A DNA stretch of 64,000 nt from Bos javanicus (GCF_032452875.1 NC_083870.1:3038001-3102000); one strand, 5' to 3'; numbered from the stretch's first letter, positions 12,436-23,654 are shown. A program made the numbers and translations. The notes: generated by a model from the letters alone, not told the origin.

Positions 12436-12669
12436 CACACTTGATTCTAGAAAGCTCCTCCAGCAAAATATGCACACTTAACAAGATGCTACATAGTTTA
12501 AGAAATTGATGGTCTTCTGGCAGCTGACCCCATGCTCACCTAAGAGTCCCTATCCCACAGGGAAACCCTCTGCTCCCACTGGAGGGGAACAGAAGGAAAG
12601 ATAAGAATCACTTCTCAAACATTATTATAAAATGTTATTACACAAAGAAAAAATAATTTTAATTTTTAA

Positions 12670-12846
12670 AAAATGCATTTGGCTGTTCTGGGTCTTAGTT
12701 GCAGCATGCAAGATCTTCAGTTTTTGTTGCAGCAGGCAGGCTCTCAGTTGTGGCATGTGGGATCTAGTTCTCTGAGCAGGGATCCAACACTGGCCCCCTG
12801 CATTGGGAGTGTGGAGTCTTAGCCCCTGGACCAGTAGGGAAGTCCC
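12670..12846 (-). mobile_element. CHR-type SINE
   Basis: Reverse copy: GTTGTGGCATGTGGGATCTA, then AGCAGGGATCCAACACTGGC and the reversed head ending GGGAAGTCCC. Confidence 0.8.
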
Positions 12847-12947
12847 ACAAAGAAAATTTTAAGCAGTCTTTCTCATCAGCACCAACTATAGGAACTGGGA
12901 AAAGATCAGAGTCAGTAACCACACACTCAAAACTCCAAGTACATATG

Positions 12948-13154
12948 CATGCTAAGTTGCTTCAGTTGTGCCCGACTCTGCGACTCCATGGACTATAGCC
13001 TGCCAGGCTCCTCTGTCCATGGGATTTTCCAGGTAAGAGTAGGTTGCTGTGGCCTTCTCCAGGGGATCTTCCCGACCCAGGTATCAAACCTGCATCTCTT
13101 ATGTCTCCTGCATTGGGGGGGGTTCTTTACCACTAGCGCCACCTGCGAAGCCCC
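12948..13154 (-). mobile_element. Bov-tA SINE
   Basis: Reverse copy, starting ATGCTAAGTTGCTTCAGTTG and ending in the reversed head with CACTAGCGCCACCTGCGAAG. It faces the sense BOV-A2 copy about 510 bases to its left. Confidence 0.9.
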
Positions 13155-13700
13155 TTCCAAGTAGGTAAACCCTCAGAATTTAGCACCATTAATTTTCTTT
13201 ACAGGGATGACAACTCGCAGTAAGAACCAACAGAAAGTAGGTGACAGCAGCCATCTGGAGGAGCACTCCTATCCCCAGGATATTGCTGATGAAGCTAAAC
13301 TGTCCCCCACATCTCAAGGAAACTAACATTTAGGTAAAATAAAAATCTCAGTCCTGTCCATTCTTTCATAGCTTAGACAATGTCACATCTCAAGGGACAG
13401 AGTCCCCAAGTGGTTGTGGAGGAATAGAAATGTTTCCCAAGACGGTAATGTTTATGTAAAAGGACTTTGTCTATGAATACTGTATGCTTATAATTGAAAA
13501 GAAAACGCTTTTTGAGGAAAACAACCAAATTGCCCTGTAGAAGGGTGCTGAAAAAATACTTCATTCTTACTTTTTGTTTGGTATATTTCATGTTCATTCC
13601 ATGCACCAGTGCAGAGCATCATGCTGGGAGCTGCAAGAAGCAAGCCGCCTGCCCTATAGAGCTTATACTGAGATTCAGCAGAGCAGAGTAGGGTTTGGGA
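13155..13700. other. No assignable feature
   Basis: Intronic sequence between a SINE and a minisatellite. ORFs on both strands here show no recognisable domain. Confidence 0.35.
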
Positions 13701-13714
13701 CACTGGAGTCAGGG

Positions 13715-13757
<43 letters not shown>

Positions 13758-13831
13758 TGGAGTCAGAGGTGTGTGCACGTGTGTGTGAGAGAGAGAGAGA
13801 CATTGGAGTCAGGGGTGTGTGTATGTATGTA

Positions 13832-13864
<33 letters not shown>

Positions 13865-13885
13865 TACTGGAGTCAGGGTGCATGT
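13701..13885. repeat. Compound GT/GA minisatellite, about 3.5 units
   Basis: A unit beginning (C/T)A(C/T)TGGAGTCAG recurs at 13701, 13755, 13801 and 13865. Each copy is followed by a GT-rich run and then a GA run; spacings are 54, 46 and 64. The anchor is conserved while the microsatellite parts vary in length. Confidence 0.85.
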
Positions 13886-14098
13886 GTGCACACGGCTCAG
13901 TCACGTCTGACTCTTTGCGACCCCATAAACTGTAGCCCACCAGGCTCCTCTGTCTATGGAATTTTCTAGGCAAGAATACTGGAGTGGGTTGCCATTTCCA
14001 ACTCTAGTAGGAATCTTCCCAACCCAGGGATCAAACCCTCATCTCTTGTATCTCCTACATTGACAGGAGGATTCTTTACCACTGAGCCACCAGACATG
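13886..14098 (-). mobile_element. Bov-tA SINE
   Basis: Reverse copy abutting the minisatellite: CAGTCACGTCTGACTCTTTG to the reversed head TACCACTGAGCCACCAGAC. The minisatellite sits at its 3' (tail) end, where SINE tails often seed microsatellites. Confidence 0.88.
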
Positions 14099-14114
14099 CT
14101 TCTTGGATTTAAAT

Positions 14115-14290
14115 GTCATTCCCACCATATACTGTTTATGCACTTAAGACTTACTTAACTACTCTGTACTATAAGCTCCTCACCTGGAAATCAGGGATAA
14201 TTACAGTAACTTACCTTTCAGGGCTCTTAAAAGGATTAAAGGAGTTAATACATATATGACACTTGGAACACACATAGTCAGTGCTCAGAA
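14115..14290 (+). repeat. MIR SINE, diverged
   Basis: Contains GACTTACTTAACTACTCTGT, CTCCTCACCTGGAAATCAGG and an AAAGGAGTTAATACATA tail, in MIR consensus order. Confidence 0.5.
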
Positions 14291-15022
14291 AAATATTCCC
14301 TATTATTTGTAAAAGTGTTTTGAAAAGAAATTGATAAGAAACACACATACAAATAATTTCAGATAGTATTAAGTGATATAAGGAAAATAAAATAAGGTAG
14401 TACAATAGAGTGACTGCAGGCACTCCAACATGTCATGTCAATGTCTTACAAGAGCATGTGTTACTTTTGATTAAGAAAAAAAGAAGTGACAAAAGATAAG
14501 TTTGTTCTTTCTAAGAAATTATAAGACTGTGCCACCCTCAAAATACTTGAGCCCAACAATTTGAAACTGAAATATCTACCTAAGAGCACAGAGAAAAGTA
14601 ATGGCTTTTTCCTATAAATACAGAGTTCATTTAAAGCTGAATTTCTTTTCCAGGTCACGTATAGTAACTTTTGACATGCACTAGTAGCTCTTGGATTCAC
14701 AAGATCACAGTTTTGCACACTAGTGCTATGTTCCAAAACCTCAGTGCACAGTCCATCTGCCGTCCCAATGCGTGCTCTTCTCCCTTCACAGCTCAACACT
14801 CATGTGGCAGGCAGAGCAGGGGGTCGGCCAGATGCAATGTCAACAAGCATGGCTCCTGCTAGTACAGGTCCTACATTAGTCTAACGTTCAGCTCTGCAGA
14901 GAACAAGTACCATGAAGATCAACCAGGAATTATATATATATATATATGCAAGATTAACTTTTCAGACCTCAAATTCTGATGTTAGAATGAAAAAAAAATT
15001 TACCCAGATAAATCCATACAAT
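14291..15022. other. No assignable feature
   Basis: AT-rich intronic sequence with a short TA run (14934-14946). No gene or repeat family is recognised. Confidence 0.35.
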
Positions 15023-15035
15023 AACTTAACGTTAT

Positions 15036-15730
15036 CAGATCAGATCAGATCGGTTGCTCAGTCGTGTCCGACTTTTTGCGACCCCATGAATCACAGCACG
15101 CCAGGCCTCCCTGTCCATCACCAACTCCCGGAGTTCACTCAGACTCACGTCCATTGAGTCAGTGATGCCATCCAGCCATCTCATCCTCTGTCATCCCCTT
15201 CTCCTCCTGCCCCCAATCCCTCCCAGCATCAGAGTCTTTTCCAATGAGTCAACTCTTCACATGAGGTGGCCAAAGTACTGGAGTTTCAGCTTTAGCATCA
15301 TTCCTTCCAAAGAAATCCCAGGGCTGATCTCCTTCAGAATGGACTGGTTGGATCTGCTTGCAGTCCAAGGGGCTCTCAAGAGTCTTCTCCAACACCACAG
15401 TTCAAAAGCATCAATTCTTCGGTGCTCAGCCTTCTGTGTTCACAGTCCAACTCTCACATCCATACATGACCACAGGAAAAACCATAGCCTTGACTAGACA
15501 AACCTTTGTTGGCAAAGTAATGTCTCTGCTTTTGAATATGCTATCTAGGTTGGTCATAACTTTCCTTCCAAGGAGTAAGTGTCTTTTAATTTCATGGCTG
15601 CAGTCACCATCTGTAGTGATTTTGGAGCCCAGAAAAATAAAGTCTGACACTGTTTCCACTGTTTCCCCATCTATTTCGCATGATATTGTCACCCTGTTTA
15701 TTTAACTTATATGCAGAGTACATCATGAGA
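15036..15730 (-). mobile_element. BovB LINE, 3' part, with its 5' tip inverted
   Basis: From 15036 the plus strand shows the BovB 3' end in reverse, with AGATC-type terminal repeats. It reads back through the end of the reverse transcriptase frame; a minus frame at 15426-15692 encodes FIFLGSKIT and VVMYGCESWTV. At about 15683 orientation flips and 15686-15730 reads BovB in the plus sense (TGTCACCCTGTTTATTTAAC). Flanks AACTTAACGTTAT (15023-15035) and AACTTAATGTTAT (15731-15743) are a 13-base target duplication with one mismatch. It is therefore one insertion with twin-priming inversion. Confidence 0.93.
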
Positions 15731-15758
15731 AACTTAATGTTATACTCATGGCCAAAAA

Positions 15759-15773
15759 GGGGGGGGGGGGGGG
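15759..15773 (+). repeat. G15 homopolymer
   Basis: Fifteen consecutive G residues follow an A run just outside the BovB insertion. Sequencing or assembly length error is possible in such a run. Confidence 0.8.
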
Positions 15774-15884
15774 ACGGGACTCATTATATTCACTCAAGTA
15801 TTTTGAGTACCTATGACCTCCTAGGCACAGATAGGTAAATAGAGATGAAAGACATTGCTCGGTCTGCTGGTGGCTGGTGGTTCA

Positions 15885-16568
15885 AGATGACGGAGTAGAA
15901 GAACATGTGCTCATCTTCTTCTTCGAGAGTACCAAAATTGCAACTAGCTGTTGAACAACCATCAACAGGAGGATGCTGGAACCCACCGAAAAAAGATACC
16001 CCAAGTTCAACGACAAAGAAGAAGCCACAACAAGATGGGAGGAGGTACAATCATGATAAAATCAAACCCCATACACGTCAGGTAGGTGACCCACAAACTG
16101 GAGAACAATAATACCTAAGACGATCTCCTATTGTTGTGAAGGTTCTGAGCCTGGGGATCCGGCAAAGGGACTAGGAACCCCAGAGAACCTGTCTTTGAAG
16201 GCCAGTGGGACTTGATTACAGGTTTTCCACAGGACGGGGGACAGCGAACACCATGCTAGAGGGAGGAGAACGGAGGATAGGAACCTCAATTCAGAGCACA
16301 GTAGACAGAGAACACCTCCTTTTGAAGAGAACAGACCAAAGTGGAGGGGACAACAGAAGCAGCCACACATCCAGAAATATGGTGGTGAGCTCTCTGAGAT
16401 CTGGGAACTGGAAGCTGATGACTGGGTAGGAAAGGACAGGCATGGTCTATGGGGAGACACAAAGTAAGGCTGGAAAGACTAAGCCATAAGCTTAGGTGGG
16501 AGGGAATCCTGGCAGCAAGGCTGAAGGCAAAGAAGAGCCACACACTAAGCATTGTGGGGGAGTGACAA
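15885..16568 (+). mobile_element. L1 5' UTR fragment (artiodactyl L1)
   Basis: The start AAGATGACGGAGTAGAAGAA and the following CTGTTGAACAACCATCAACA and GAAGCCACAACAAGATGG match the 5' end of artiodactyl L1 elements. It contains no ORF1. It is antisense to UCK2 and interrupted on its right by a BovB insertion. L1 5' UTRs hold an internal Pol II promoter; activity here is unknown. Confidence 0.7.
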
Positions 16569-16581
16569 GCATGACCCCTCC

Positions 16582-17879
16582 TGGAAACTGGAAAAGGCCA
16601 GTTTTCATTCCAATCTCAAAGAAAGGCAATGTCAAAGAATGTTAAAACCAGCACACAAGTGCACTCATCTCACAAGTTAGCAAAGTAAGGCTGAAAAATC
16701 TCCAAGCTAGGCTTCAACAGTACATGAACTGAGAACTTCCAGGCGTTCAGGCTGGATTTAGAAAAGGCAAGAGAGTTCCAGAAAAACATCTATTTCTGCT
16801 TCATTGACTATACTAAAGCCATTGACTATACGGATCAAAACAAAGTGTGGAAAATTCAGGAGATGGGAATACCAGACCACCTGACCTGCCTCCTGAGAAA
16901 TCTGTATACAGGTCAAGAAACAATTAGAACCAGACATGGAACAACAGACTGATTCAAAATCGGGAAAGGAGTACATTAAGGTGGTTTATTGTCACCCTCC
17001 TTATTTAACACATGCAGAGTACAACATGCAAAATGCCAGGATGGAGGAAGCACAAGCTGGAATCAAGAGTGACAGGAAAAATATCAACAGCCTCAGATAT
17101 ACAGATGACAGCACCCTTATGGCAGAAAGCAAAGAAGAACTAAAGAGCCTCTTGATGAAAGTGAAAGAGGAGAGTGAAAAAGCTGACTTAAAACTAAACA
17201 TTTAGAAAATTAAGATCATGGCATCCGGTCCCATTACTTCATGGCAAACAGATGGGGAAACAATGGAAACAGGGACAGACTTCATTTTTCTGGGCTCCAA
17301 AATCACTGCAGATGGTAACTGCAGCCATGAAATTAAAAGATACTTGCTCCTTGGAAGAAAAGCTATGACAAACCTAGACAGCATATTAAATAGCAGAGAC
17401 ACTCCTTTGGCCACAAAGGTCCGTCTAGTCAAAGCTATGGTTTTTCCAATGGTCACATATGAATGTGAGAGTTGGACCATAAAGAAAGCTGAGTGCCAAA
17501 GAATTGATGCTTTTGAACTGTGGTGTTGGAGAAGACTCTTGAGAGTCCCTTGGACTTCAAGGAGATCAAATAAGGCAATCCTAAAGGAAATCAGTCCTGA
17601 ATATACATTGGAAAGACTGATCCTGAAGCTGAAGGTCCAATACTTTGGCCACCTGATGCAAAGAACTGATTCCCTGGAAAAGACCCTGATGCTGGGAAAG
17701 ACTGAGGGCAGGAGAAGACGGGGACGACAGAGGATGAGATGGTCAGATGGCATCACCAACTCGATGGCCATGAGTTTGAGCAAGCTCTGGGAGTTGATGA
17801 TGGAAAGCGAAGCCTGGGGTGCTACAGTCCATGGGGTCACAAAGGGTTGGACAAGACTGAGCAACTGAACTGAACTGAG
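16582..17879 (+). mobile_element. BovB LINE, 5'-truncated, perfect target duplication
   Basis: About 1.3 kb of BovB in sense orientation, from inside the reverse transcriptase to the 3' end (GAGCAACTGAACTGAACTGA). Flanks share GCATGACCCCTCC (16569-16581 and 17880-17892), a perfect 13-base duplication that fixes both ends. The insertion lies inside the older L1 5' UTR. Confidence 0.95.
16936..17868 (+). pseudogene. Broken BovB reverse transcriptase, C-terminal part
   Basis: Two frames remain. The first, 16936-17205, includes a diverged catalytic region reading LRYTDDSTLMAES, where the active form has YADD. It ends at a TAG at 17203-17205. The second, 17218-17868, is a 216-codon open frame with FIFLGSKITADGNC, DAFELWCWRRLLRVPW and the Arg-rich RRRRGRQRMRW segment typical of the BovB C-terminus. 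The endonuclease is absent by truncation, so this copy cannot mobilise itself. Confidence 0.88.
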
Positions 17880-17892
17880 GCATGACCCCTCC

Positions 17893-18002
17893 AGCAACAA
17901 TGTGCAGAATGTTTTGAAAGAAGTCCCAGATTGGCTGCTGGGACATCTGCCACTGGAGAGTTATCCAAGCAAGAAACAATAGATGCAGGGGAGGAGCTGT
18001 GC
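17893..18002 (+). other. Probable continuation of the L1 5' UTR fragment
   Basis: It directly follows the right BovB duplication and so is the other side of the interrupted host sequence. Similarity to L1 is only inferred from continuity. Confidence 0.35.
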
Positions 18003-18209
18003 TGTACTTGGTCGCTCAGTTGTGTCTGATTCGTTGTGACCCCATGGACTGTAGCCTACCAAGCTTCTCTGTCCATGGGGGTTCTCCAGGCAAGAATAAT
18101 GAAGTGGGTTCCATACCCTCCTCCGTGGGATCTTCCCAAACCAGGGATCAAATCCAGGTCTCCCGCATTACAGGCAGATTCTTTACCACCTGAGCTATCA
18201 GAGAAGCCT
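18003..18209 (-). mobile_element. Bov-tA SINE
   Basis: Reverse copy: GTCGCTCAGTTGTGTCTGAT to the reversed head TACCACCTGAGCTATCAGAG. Confidence 0.9.
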
Positions 18210-18984
18210 GCAGGGAAGGAGGGGAGGTGGGTAAATCCAAGAGAAATTCAGCAAGTAGAACTGCTGGGACCCTGGGAGTCTGGACGGATGTAAGGGGATG
18301 GAGGAGGCTGGAGAGTGAGAGAAAGGACACACGGTTGCTGTCCTTGGCATTCATGTGGAGAGAAAATACTGGTAGTGCAGCCTGTGAGTGGAAGCAGATG
18401 AGGTTCTAGTTCTGAATAAATTTAGTTCAGGACCATCAGTGGGCAATGCCCAGGAGACAGCTGCATAAGTGAGAAAGGAACCCAGGAATAGGCTCAGGGC
18501 AAGAAATCACTTGGGAATCACCAACAAATGGAGGATACAGGATATGCAGAGCGTGAAAACCAGTGAGCCAAGAGGGGGTTCTAATGCATAACACACTCAC
18601 AGGCAGAAAAACCCTCAGAGGTGACTGAGGAAGGACAGTGACACACGGAGAAAACAAGCCTGCCTAGAGAGGTGAAGTCAAAAAACTTACCAGAGGAAAT
18701 GGTCATGGTTAAATGTTACAGAAAAGTAAACCAAGGAATCAACAGCTTTAATGGATGCAGGGACTAGGGGATTACTGGCAACTTTAGCAAGAACAGCTTT
18801 ACCATAGCCATTAACACTCTCCAGCTCCTCAGAACCTCTGACAATACTTACTGACTGTACTATTTACTTGGCACTTGGCACACCTTCAATAATCAGACTA
18901 AGTCCTTTCTGTGCAAGAGGCTAGAATGGATAACCTACATTCCAGGACCCTGGAATCTAGAGGTCAGGTCTTGGATGGACTGAG
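18210..18984. other. Unassigned intronic sequence
   Basis: Purine-rich sequence with no recognisable ORF, RNA or repeat. It may be degraded L1, given the flanking L1 5' and 3' fragments. Confidence 0.3.
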
Positions 18985-19368
18985 GTATCAAGCTGAGTGA
19001 AATAAATCCGACAGAAAAAGACGTATATCCTCTGTTATCACTTATATGCAGAATCTGAAAAATAAAATAAGTGAGTGAATATAACAACAACAACAAACAA
19101 ACAGACTCATAGATATGGAGGACAAAACAGCGGTTACCAGTGGGGGTAGGTAAGGGAGGAGGGGCAAGATAGGGATAGAGGATTAAGAGGTACCAACTAC
19201 TATGTATAAGATAAATAGGCTACAAGGATATATTGCACAGCACAAGGATTATAGCCAATATTTTATAGTAACTATAAATGAGAGTATCATCTACAAAAAA
19301 CTTGAATCGCTATGTTGTATACTTGAAACTAATATAATATTGTAAATCAACTATATCTCTTAAAGACA
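18985..19368 (+). mobile_element. L1 3' UTR fragment
   Basis: Typical L1 tail order: TATCACTTATATGCAGAATC, an ACAACAACAACAAACAAAC run, GGTTACCAGTGGGGGTAGG, ATATTGCACAGCACAAGGA, and the terminal TTGTAAATCAACTATATCT. Confidence 0.8.
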
Positions 19369-19715
19369 TGGGAAAAGAAAATCAGAGGTCTAACAGCTGA
19401 CTGCAAGAGGGTGACCACCACCGGAGAAGAGTACAGGGAGTACCTTTAGTTGGGTTGAGAAGACATTTGCTAAACACCTGCCACATGTTTGGGCGTTAGG
19501 TCAGCACTGGTGAGTAAGACCCAGACATGTAAGCCCACTGAGGCCATGGGCTTTATCTAATTACTGCCGTATGCATAGCATTTACCTGCATGCCTGGCAC
19601 TGTGTCAAAAGGTAATCAATGTTTACAGAACGAACCAGTGAATGGAAACATGAGCTTTTCTCTCAGAGGAAGACAGAGTCTCAAAAGCTGCAGTGGTGTA
19701 TTTACATATGTGTAA

Positions 19716-19981
19716 AGCTAAGTCGCTCCACTCGTGTCTGACTCTGTGCGACCCCATAGACGGCAGCCCACCAGGCTCCCCTGTCCCTGGGATTCTCCAG
19801 GCAAGAACACTGGAGGGGGGTGGCATTTCCTTCTATAATGCATGAAAGTGAAAAGTGAAAGTGAAGTCGCTCAGTCGGGTCTGACCCTTAGCGACCCCAT
19901 GGACTGCAGCCCACCAGGCTCCTCCATTCATGAGATTTTCCAGGCAAGAGTACTGGAGTGGGGTGCCATTGCCTTCTCCGG
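19716..19981 (-). mobile_element. BOV-A2 dimeric SINE
   Basis: Two reverse monomers (each with GACCCCATAGACGG- or GACCCCATGGACTG-type segments) are linked by a GAAAGTGAAAAGTGAAAGTG stretch. The internal head of one monomer is absent, as is usual in the dimer. Confidence 0.92.
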
Positions 19982-20042
19982 CTCCCATCCCTAACTACCC
20001 TTTATAAAATAAGTCCACTTCTTCAGAGAAAAGGGCCGCCAC

Positions 20043-20165
20043 AGGAATTCCCTGGCAGTCCATGGTTAAGACTCCTCACTTCCACTGCCGAGTGGCAGGC
20101 TCCATCCTGGTTGGGGAACTAAAATCCTACAAATTTGGGCCAAACCAAAAAAAGAAAAGAAAGTA
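20043..20165 (+). mobile_element. CHR-2 SINE
   Basis: Sense copy: GGAATTCCCTGGCAGTCCAT, CATCCTGGTTGGGGAACTAA and an A-rich tail. Confidence 0.8.
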
Positions 20166-21034
20166 AAGGTTCACCTTAACAACTACAGAACAGAATCACT
20201 AAAGCCACCAGCAAGCTGGTGATGAGAAAAAGAACACTGAAAGGCCAATATCCGATTAGTCGTGGCCTCAAGGAACCAGCATCACAGTTAGCAAGTGAAG
20301 TCACACACCATTGCTGCCAGTACCGCCAGCCCAGACAGCACCAGGCTCCCGTGTTCATGGTGCTGTGCTGTCGGAAGGGGCAGCGTGACGGCCAAAGAGC
20401 CTGCAGCGACAGCACAGCTGCCGCAGAGTGCGAACCACAGTGCAGGCGGGCAAGGATGGCCGCTGCGAACCTCCTGTCGTGGGTATACTTCTGCGCCTTC
20501 TCGTGGAATTCTAGCAACTCTCCAAACTAGACAGCATTTCCTTTTCACAGACATAGAAAGGGGTTCAGAAGAAACAGATGAAGGGTGATAGACCTGGGGT
20601 CTTAACACAAGCAGGACTCAAAGGCCATGGAGCCATCTGAACCTACAAGAGTTCTACTTCAGTCCTTGCTGGAATGAGACATCACAAAGCTTTGATTCTA
20701 TCACGTCAACAAGACCTGCAAAAGGAGCCTTGTGCCAGGTTGGGGATTTAGCCTTTCTCAGATGTCCAGAACACAAACTTCTCCACTTCAAGCATGATGT
20801 CTCCCGATCTTGTCCCTCCAGAACCCAAATGGTCAATCCAGCACAGCCTCTGGCTTACGTCATCCAGAGGCAGACGAGGAGGGCTCCACTTGCATCACCT
20901 TCCAGAAGAGTACTCACTGCCTCTTATTCAACTACGATGTATCACTCAAGAGTCTGAACCTTATGCTTTCAAACGCTTACTTTCTCTACAGAGCGGGTAG
21001 AGGAAAATGAAACCAGTGACTAGTCAAAATGGCA
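20166..21034. other. Unassigned intronic sequence
   Basis: The stretch around 20260-20480 is relatively GC-rich and gives overlapping 97-113-codon frames on both strands. None has a recognisable domain, and a real exon is not supported. Confidence 0.35.
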
Positions 21035-21790
21035 TGTTTTACAATCCAAATGTCCACTGACAGATGAATAGATGTATGTGCTATGTGTGGTGTATATATA
21101 TATAAAATATACACACACAGCGGAATACTACTCAGTCATAAAAGAATAATGCCACTTGCAACAACATGAATGGACCTAGACATTAGCCTACTAAGTGAAA
21201 TAAACCAGAAAGATAAAGATGAACATCACATGATATCACTTTTATGTGGAATCTAAAATAGAACATAAACAAAGTCATCAACGAAACAGAAACAGGCTTA
21301 CAGATACAGAAAACGGAATTGTGGTGGCAGAGGCGGGAAGGTAAGGATGGATTGGGAGTTTGAGATTAGTGGATGCAAACTATTATAACTGAATGGATAA
21401 ACAACAGGTCTGACTGTGTAGCACAGGGAACTATATTCAATATTCTGTGATAAACCATAATGGAAAAGAATATGAAAAAGAATGTATGTGTGCGTGTCTG
21501 TATATAGTCACAAAGTCACGTCCGACTCTCTGCGACCCCATGGGCTGTAGCCCACCAGGCTCCTCTGTCCCTGGGATTCTCCAGGCAAGAGCACTGGAGT
21601 GGACTGCCATTTTCTTCCTGACTCAGGCATTGAACCCAAGTCTCCTGGCTTGGCAGACAGAGTCTTTACCAGAGCCACCAGGGAAGCCCATATATATCTG
21701 TATATATTATCTGTATATATAACTGAATCATTTTGCTGTACAGCAGAAATAAATACAACATTGTAATCAACTATACCTCAATAAAAAACG
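21035..21790 (+). mobile_element. L1 3' end, interrupted by a SINE
   Basis: Order matches an L1 3' region: AATGTCCACTGACAGATGAA, GGAATACTACTCAGTCATAA, ATGTGGAATCTAAAATAGAA, and after the SINE the terminal GTAATCAACTATACCTCAAT. A Bov-tA copy splits it at about 21508. Confidence 0.85.
21507..21690 (-). mobile_element. Bov-tA SINE nested in L1
   Basis: Reverse copy inside the L1 tail, with TCTGTATATA present on both sides as a short target duplication. Confidence 0.88.
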
Positions 21791-22709
21791 TGTTTTACCT
21801 CAATAGAAAAATCAACAGATCCCCAGGAGATTCGGCCCATTTGAAACAGCAGTCTCCTCACCAAATGCAACTTTCGTAGAAATTCTGGAGACAGTGTCCA
21901 CAGACAACCAATACACCAGACAACAGAGACAGACCCTCAGAAATCCTCCACTGAAATAAAGGGCGGTCACATCACAGCTGCTCTGACAAATGCCAGGCTG
22001 GTTTCAAAGCACCTGTTGGTAGAGGTGCCAACTCATGAGCCACACAGATAGGCAGGCAACCTGTGGCCCAGCGGTCTGCCCTGGCTTCCCAGTTCTGTTC
22101 CTGCTCAGAACTACTTCTTAGTATCAGCCCCTATAGTAAATTTACTAGAATAATAAAGACTGTAACTGTTTCAGTTTACAAAGAATCTGCACTTCTTTTG
22201 TCAAAAAAAGAAAACATTTTAAATGGCAACATCTCAGATCTCAACCTGGCTGTTTCACAGCAGAAACTCAAGTATACATATAATCATCTGTGTTGATGAA
22301 GAGAACACTAATAACCCCAAAGGGATAACACAAAATTACACATATGGCTATGGGCCGTTTCTTTCATGTCAAATCTCTCTATTTCAGAATGTTGCCTACA
22401 GGCCGCCCTAAATTCAGAAGAACCCAAAAAGCTACTTACAGTGTTTTCTCATCCTATGGCTCTACTCAGCACTTCACCAACTCCACTCCATGCTCCAAAA
22501 GGCCTACATTCAGATGAATGCAAGGTGCCTAAAGCAAAGATAGTTTTTCCCAAAAGACAATGCATCTACCTCCCTCTAAGATAATAACTGTGGTTTAAAA
22601 GATCTAGCATTTTAGCATTTCTTGAGTTTAAGATCTAGTTTATATCAATAAGCATTTCATTAAAATTAGGAGGTATCGCTAGTAAGACTTGACAGTAAAG
22701 TACTAAGGT
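21791..22709. other. No assignable feature
   Basis: Ordinary intronic sequence. Short ORFs at 22063-22584 have no recognisable domain. Confidence 0.35.
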
Positions 22710-22715
22710 TGATTT

Positions 22716-22749
22716 TATATATATATATATATATTATATATATATATTT
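22716..22749. repeat. TA microsatellite
   Basis: Two AT-dinucleotide runs separated by a TT interruption, immediately left of a SINE. Confidence 0.7.
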
Positions 22750-22758
22750 AATTAAACA

Positions 22759-22970
22759 GGGCTTCCCTTGTGGCTCAGCTGGTAAAGAATCCGCCTGCAA
22801 TGCAGGAGACCTGGGTTCGATCCCTGGGTTGGGAAGATCCCCTGGAGAAGGGAAAGGCTACCCAATCCAGTATTCTGGCCTGGAGAATTCCATGGACTGT
22901 ATAGTCCATGGGTTACAAAGAGTTGGACACGACTGAGCAACTTTCCTTCCTTCCTTCCCTCCTTCTTAAA
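22759..22970 (+). mobile_element. Bov-tA SINE with TTCC tail
   Basis: Well preserved sense copy, with head GGGCTTCCCTTGTGGCTCAG and B-box-like GGGTTCGATCCCTGGGTTGG, ending in a short TTCC repeat. Confidence 0.93.
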
Positions 22971-23654
22971 CAGGCACCTAAGCCATCTACCATGTACAAT
23001 GATACTGAGCTGAGCAATGCGCCTACCATCCAATCCTAGTGAAGAGATGCCCAAGAAGAGGAAGCACAAATGTCACCAGCAAAGGAACAATGATCTCCTA
23101 GCAACAGCCAAAGCAACTAGGTTAAGGCCTGAAAACTAGTATTGGAAGCGATAACTGAGCAATGGACTGGAAAAATCCAATTCAGGTGGAAAATACACAT
23201 TGCCCCAGGACCTACTGACCTGGAAAAATCTAGTTTCAGGTGGATGCTGGCAAGTGGCGAGAGACATCAGTCTTTCAGAACCCCATCTAAAGATTACAGA
23301 TGCTTATGCAGGTTCGGAGTTGAGGATTCGAGGAGTACCTCATCTGGGAAACGATTATAGGATACTCAAGGCAAGTTGCAGAATTGTGACATGCTACGTT
23401 CTGACAGGACCCTCGAACGTACCTAAGAAGTAACTGGCAAAGCTGGACTGGAGCCCAAGTTTCCTAAATCAGTGGCCACGAGGGGTGACTTGAAGTACTA
23501 GTACCAACACTGTGAACTGAATGACCTAACTAGGGGGCAACAGATCCTTTTACAATCCGGAGGTTTCCAGTTTTCTGCTCTCAACAAAATTAAAGGGAGC
23601 TAAGTGTTGAGTTAGTTGATTCATAAAGTCACATCAGGTTTCGACATATAATTT
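22971..23654. other. No assignable feature
   Basis: Intronic sequence without a recognisable gene or repeat. Confidence 0.35.

Noticed and set aside
16936..17868. BovB-derived ORFs as host genes.
   Set aside because: All such frames here carry RTE reverse transcriptase C-terminal motifs, lie within insertions bounded by target duplications or inside L1, and are truncated or frameshifted.
17202..17900. A 232-codon minus-strand ORF, and similar Leu/Ser-rich ORFs opposite other BovB copies.
   Set aside because: These are antisense shadows of the BovB coding strand and recur at every copy.
22759..22970. tRNA-gene-like heads in many places (for example around GGGTTCGATCCCTGGG).
   Set aside because: These are the tRNA-derived heads of Bov-tA/CHR SINEs. 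They lack a complete cloverleaf and continue into the SINE body.
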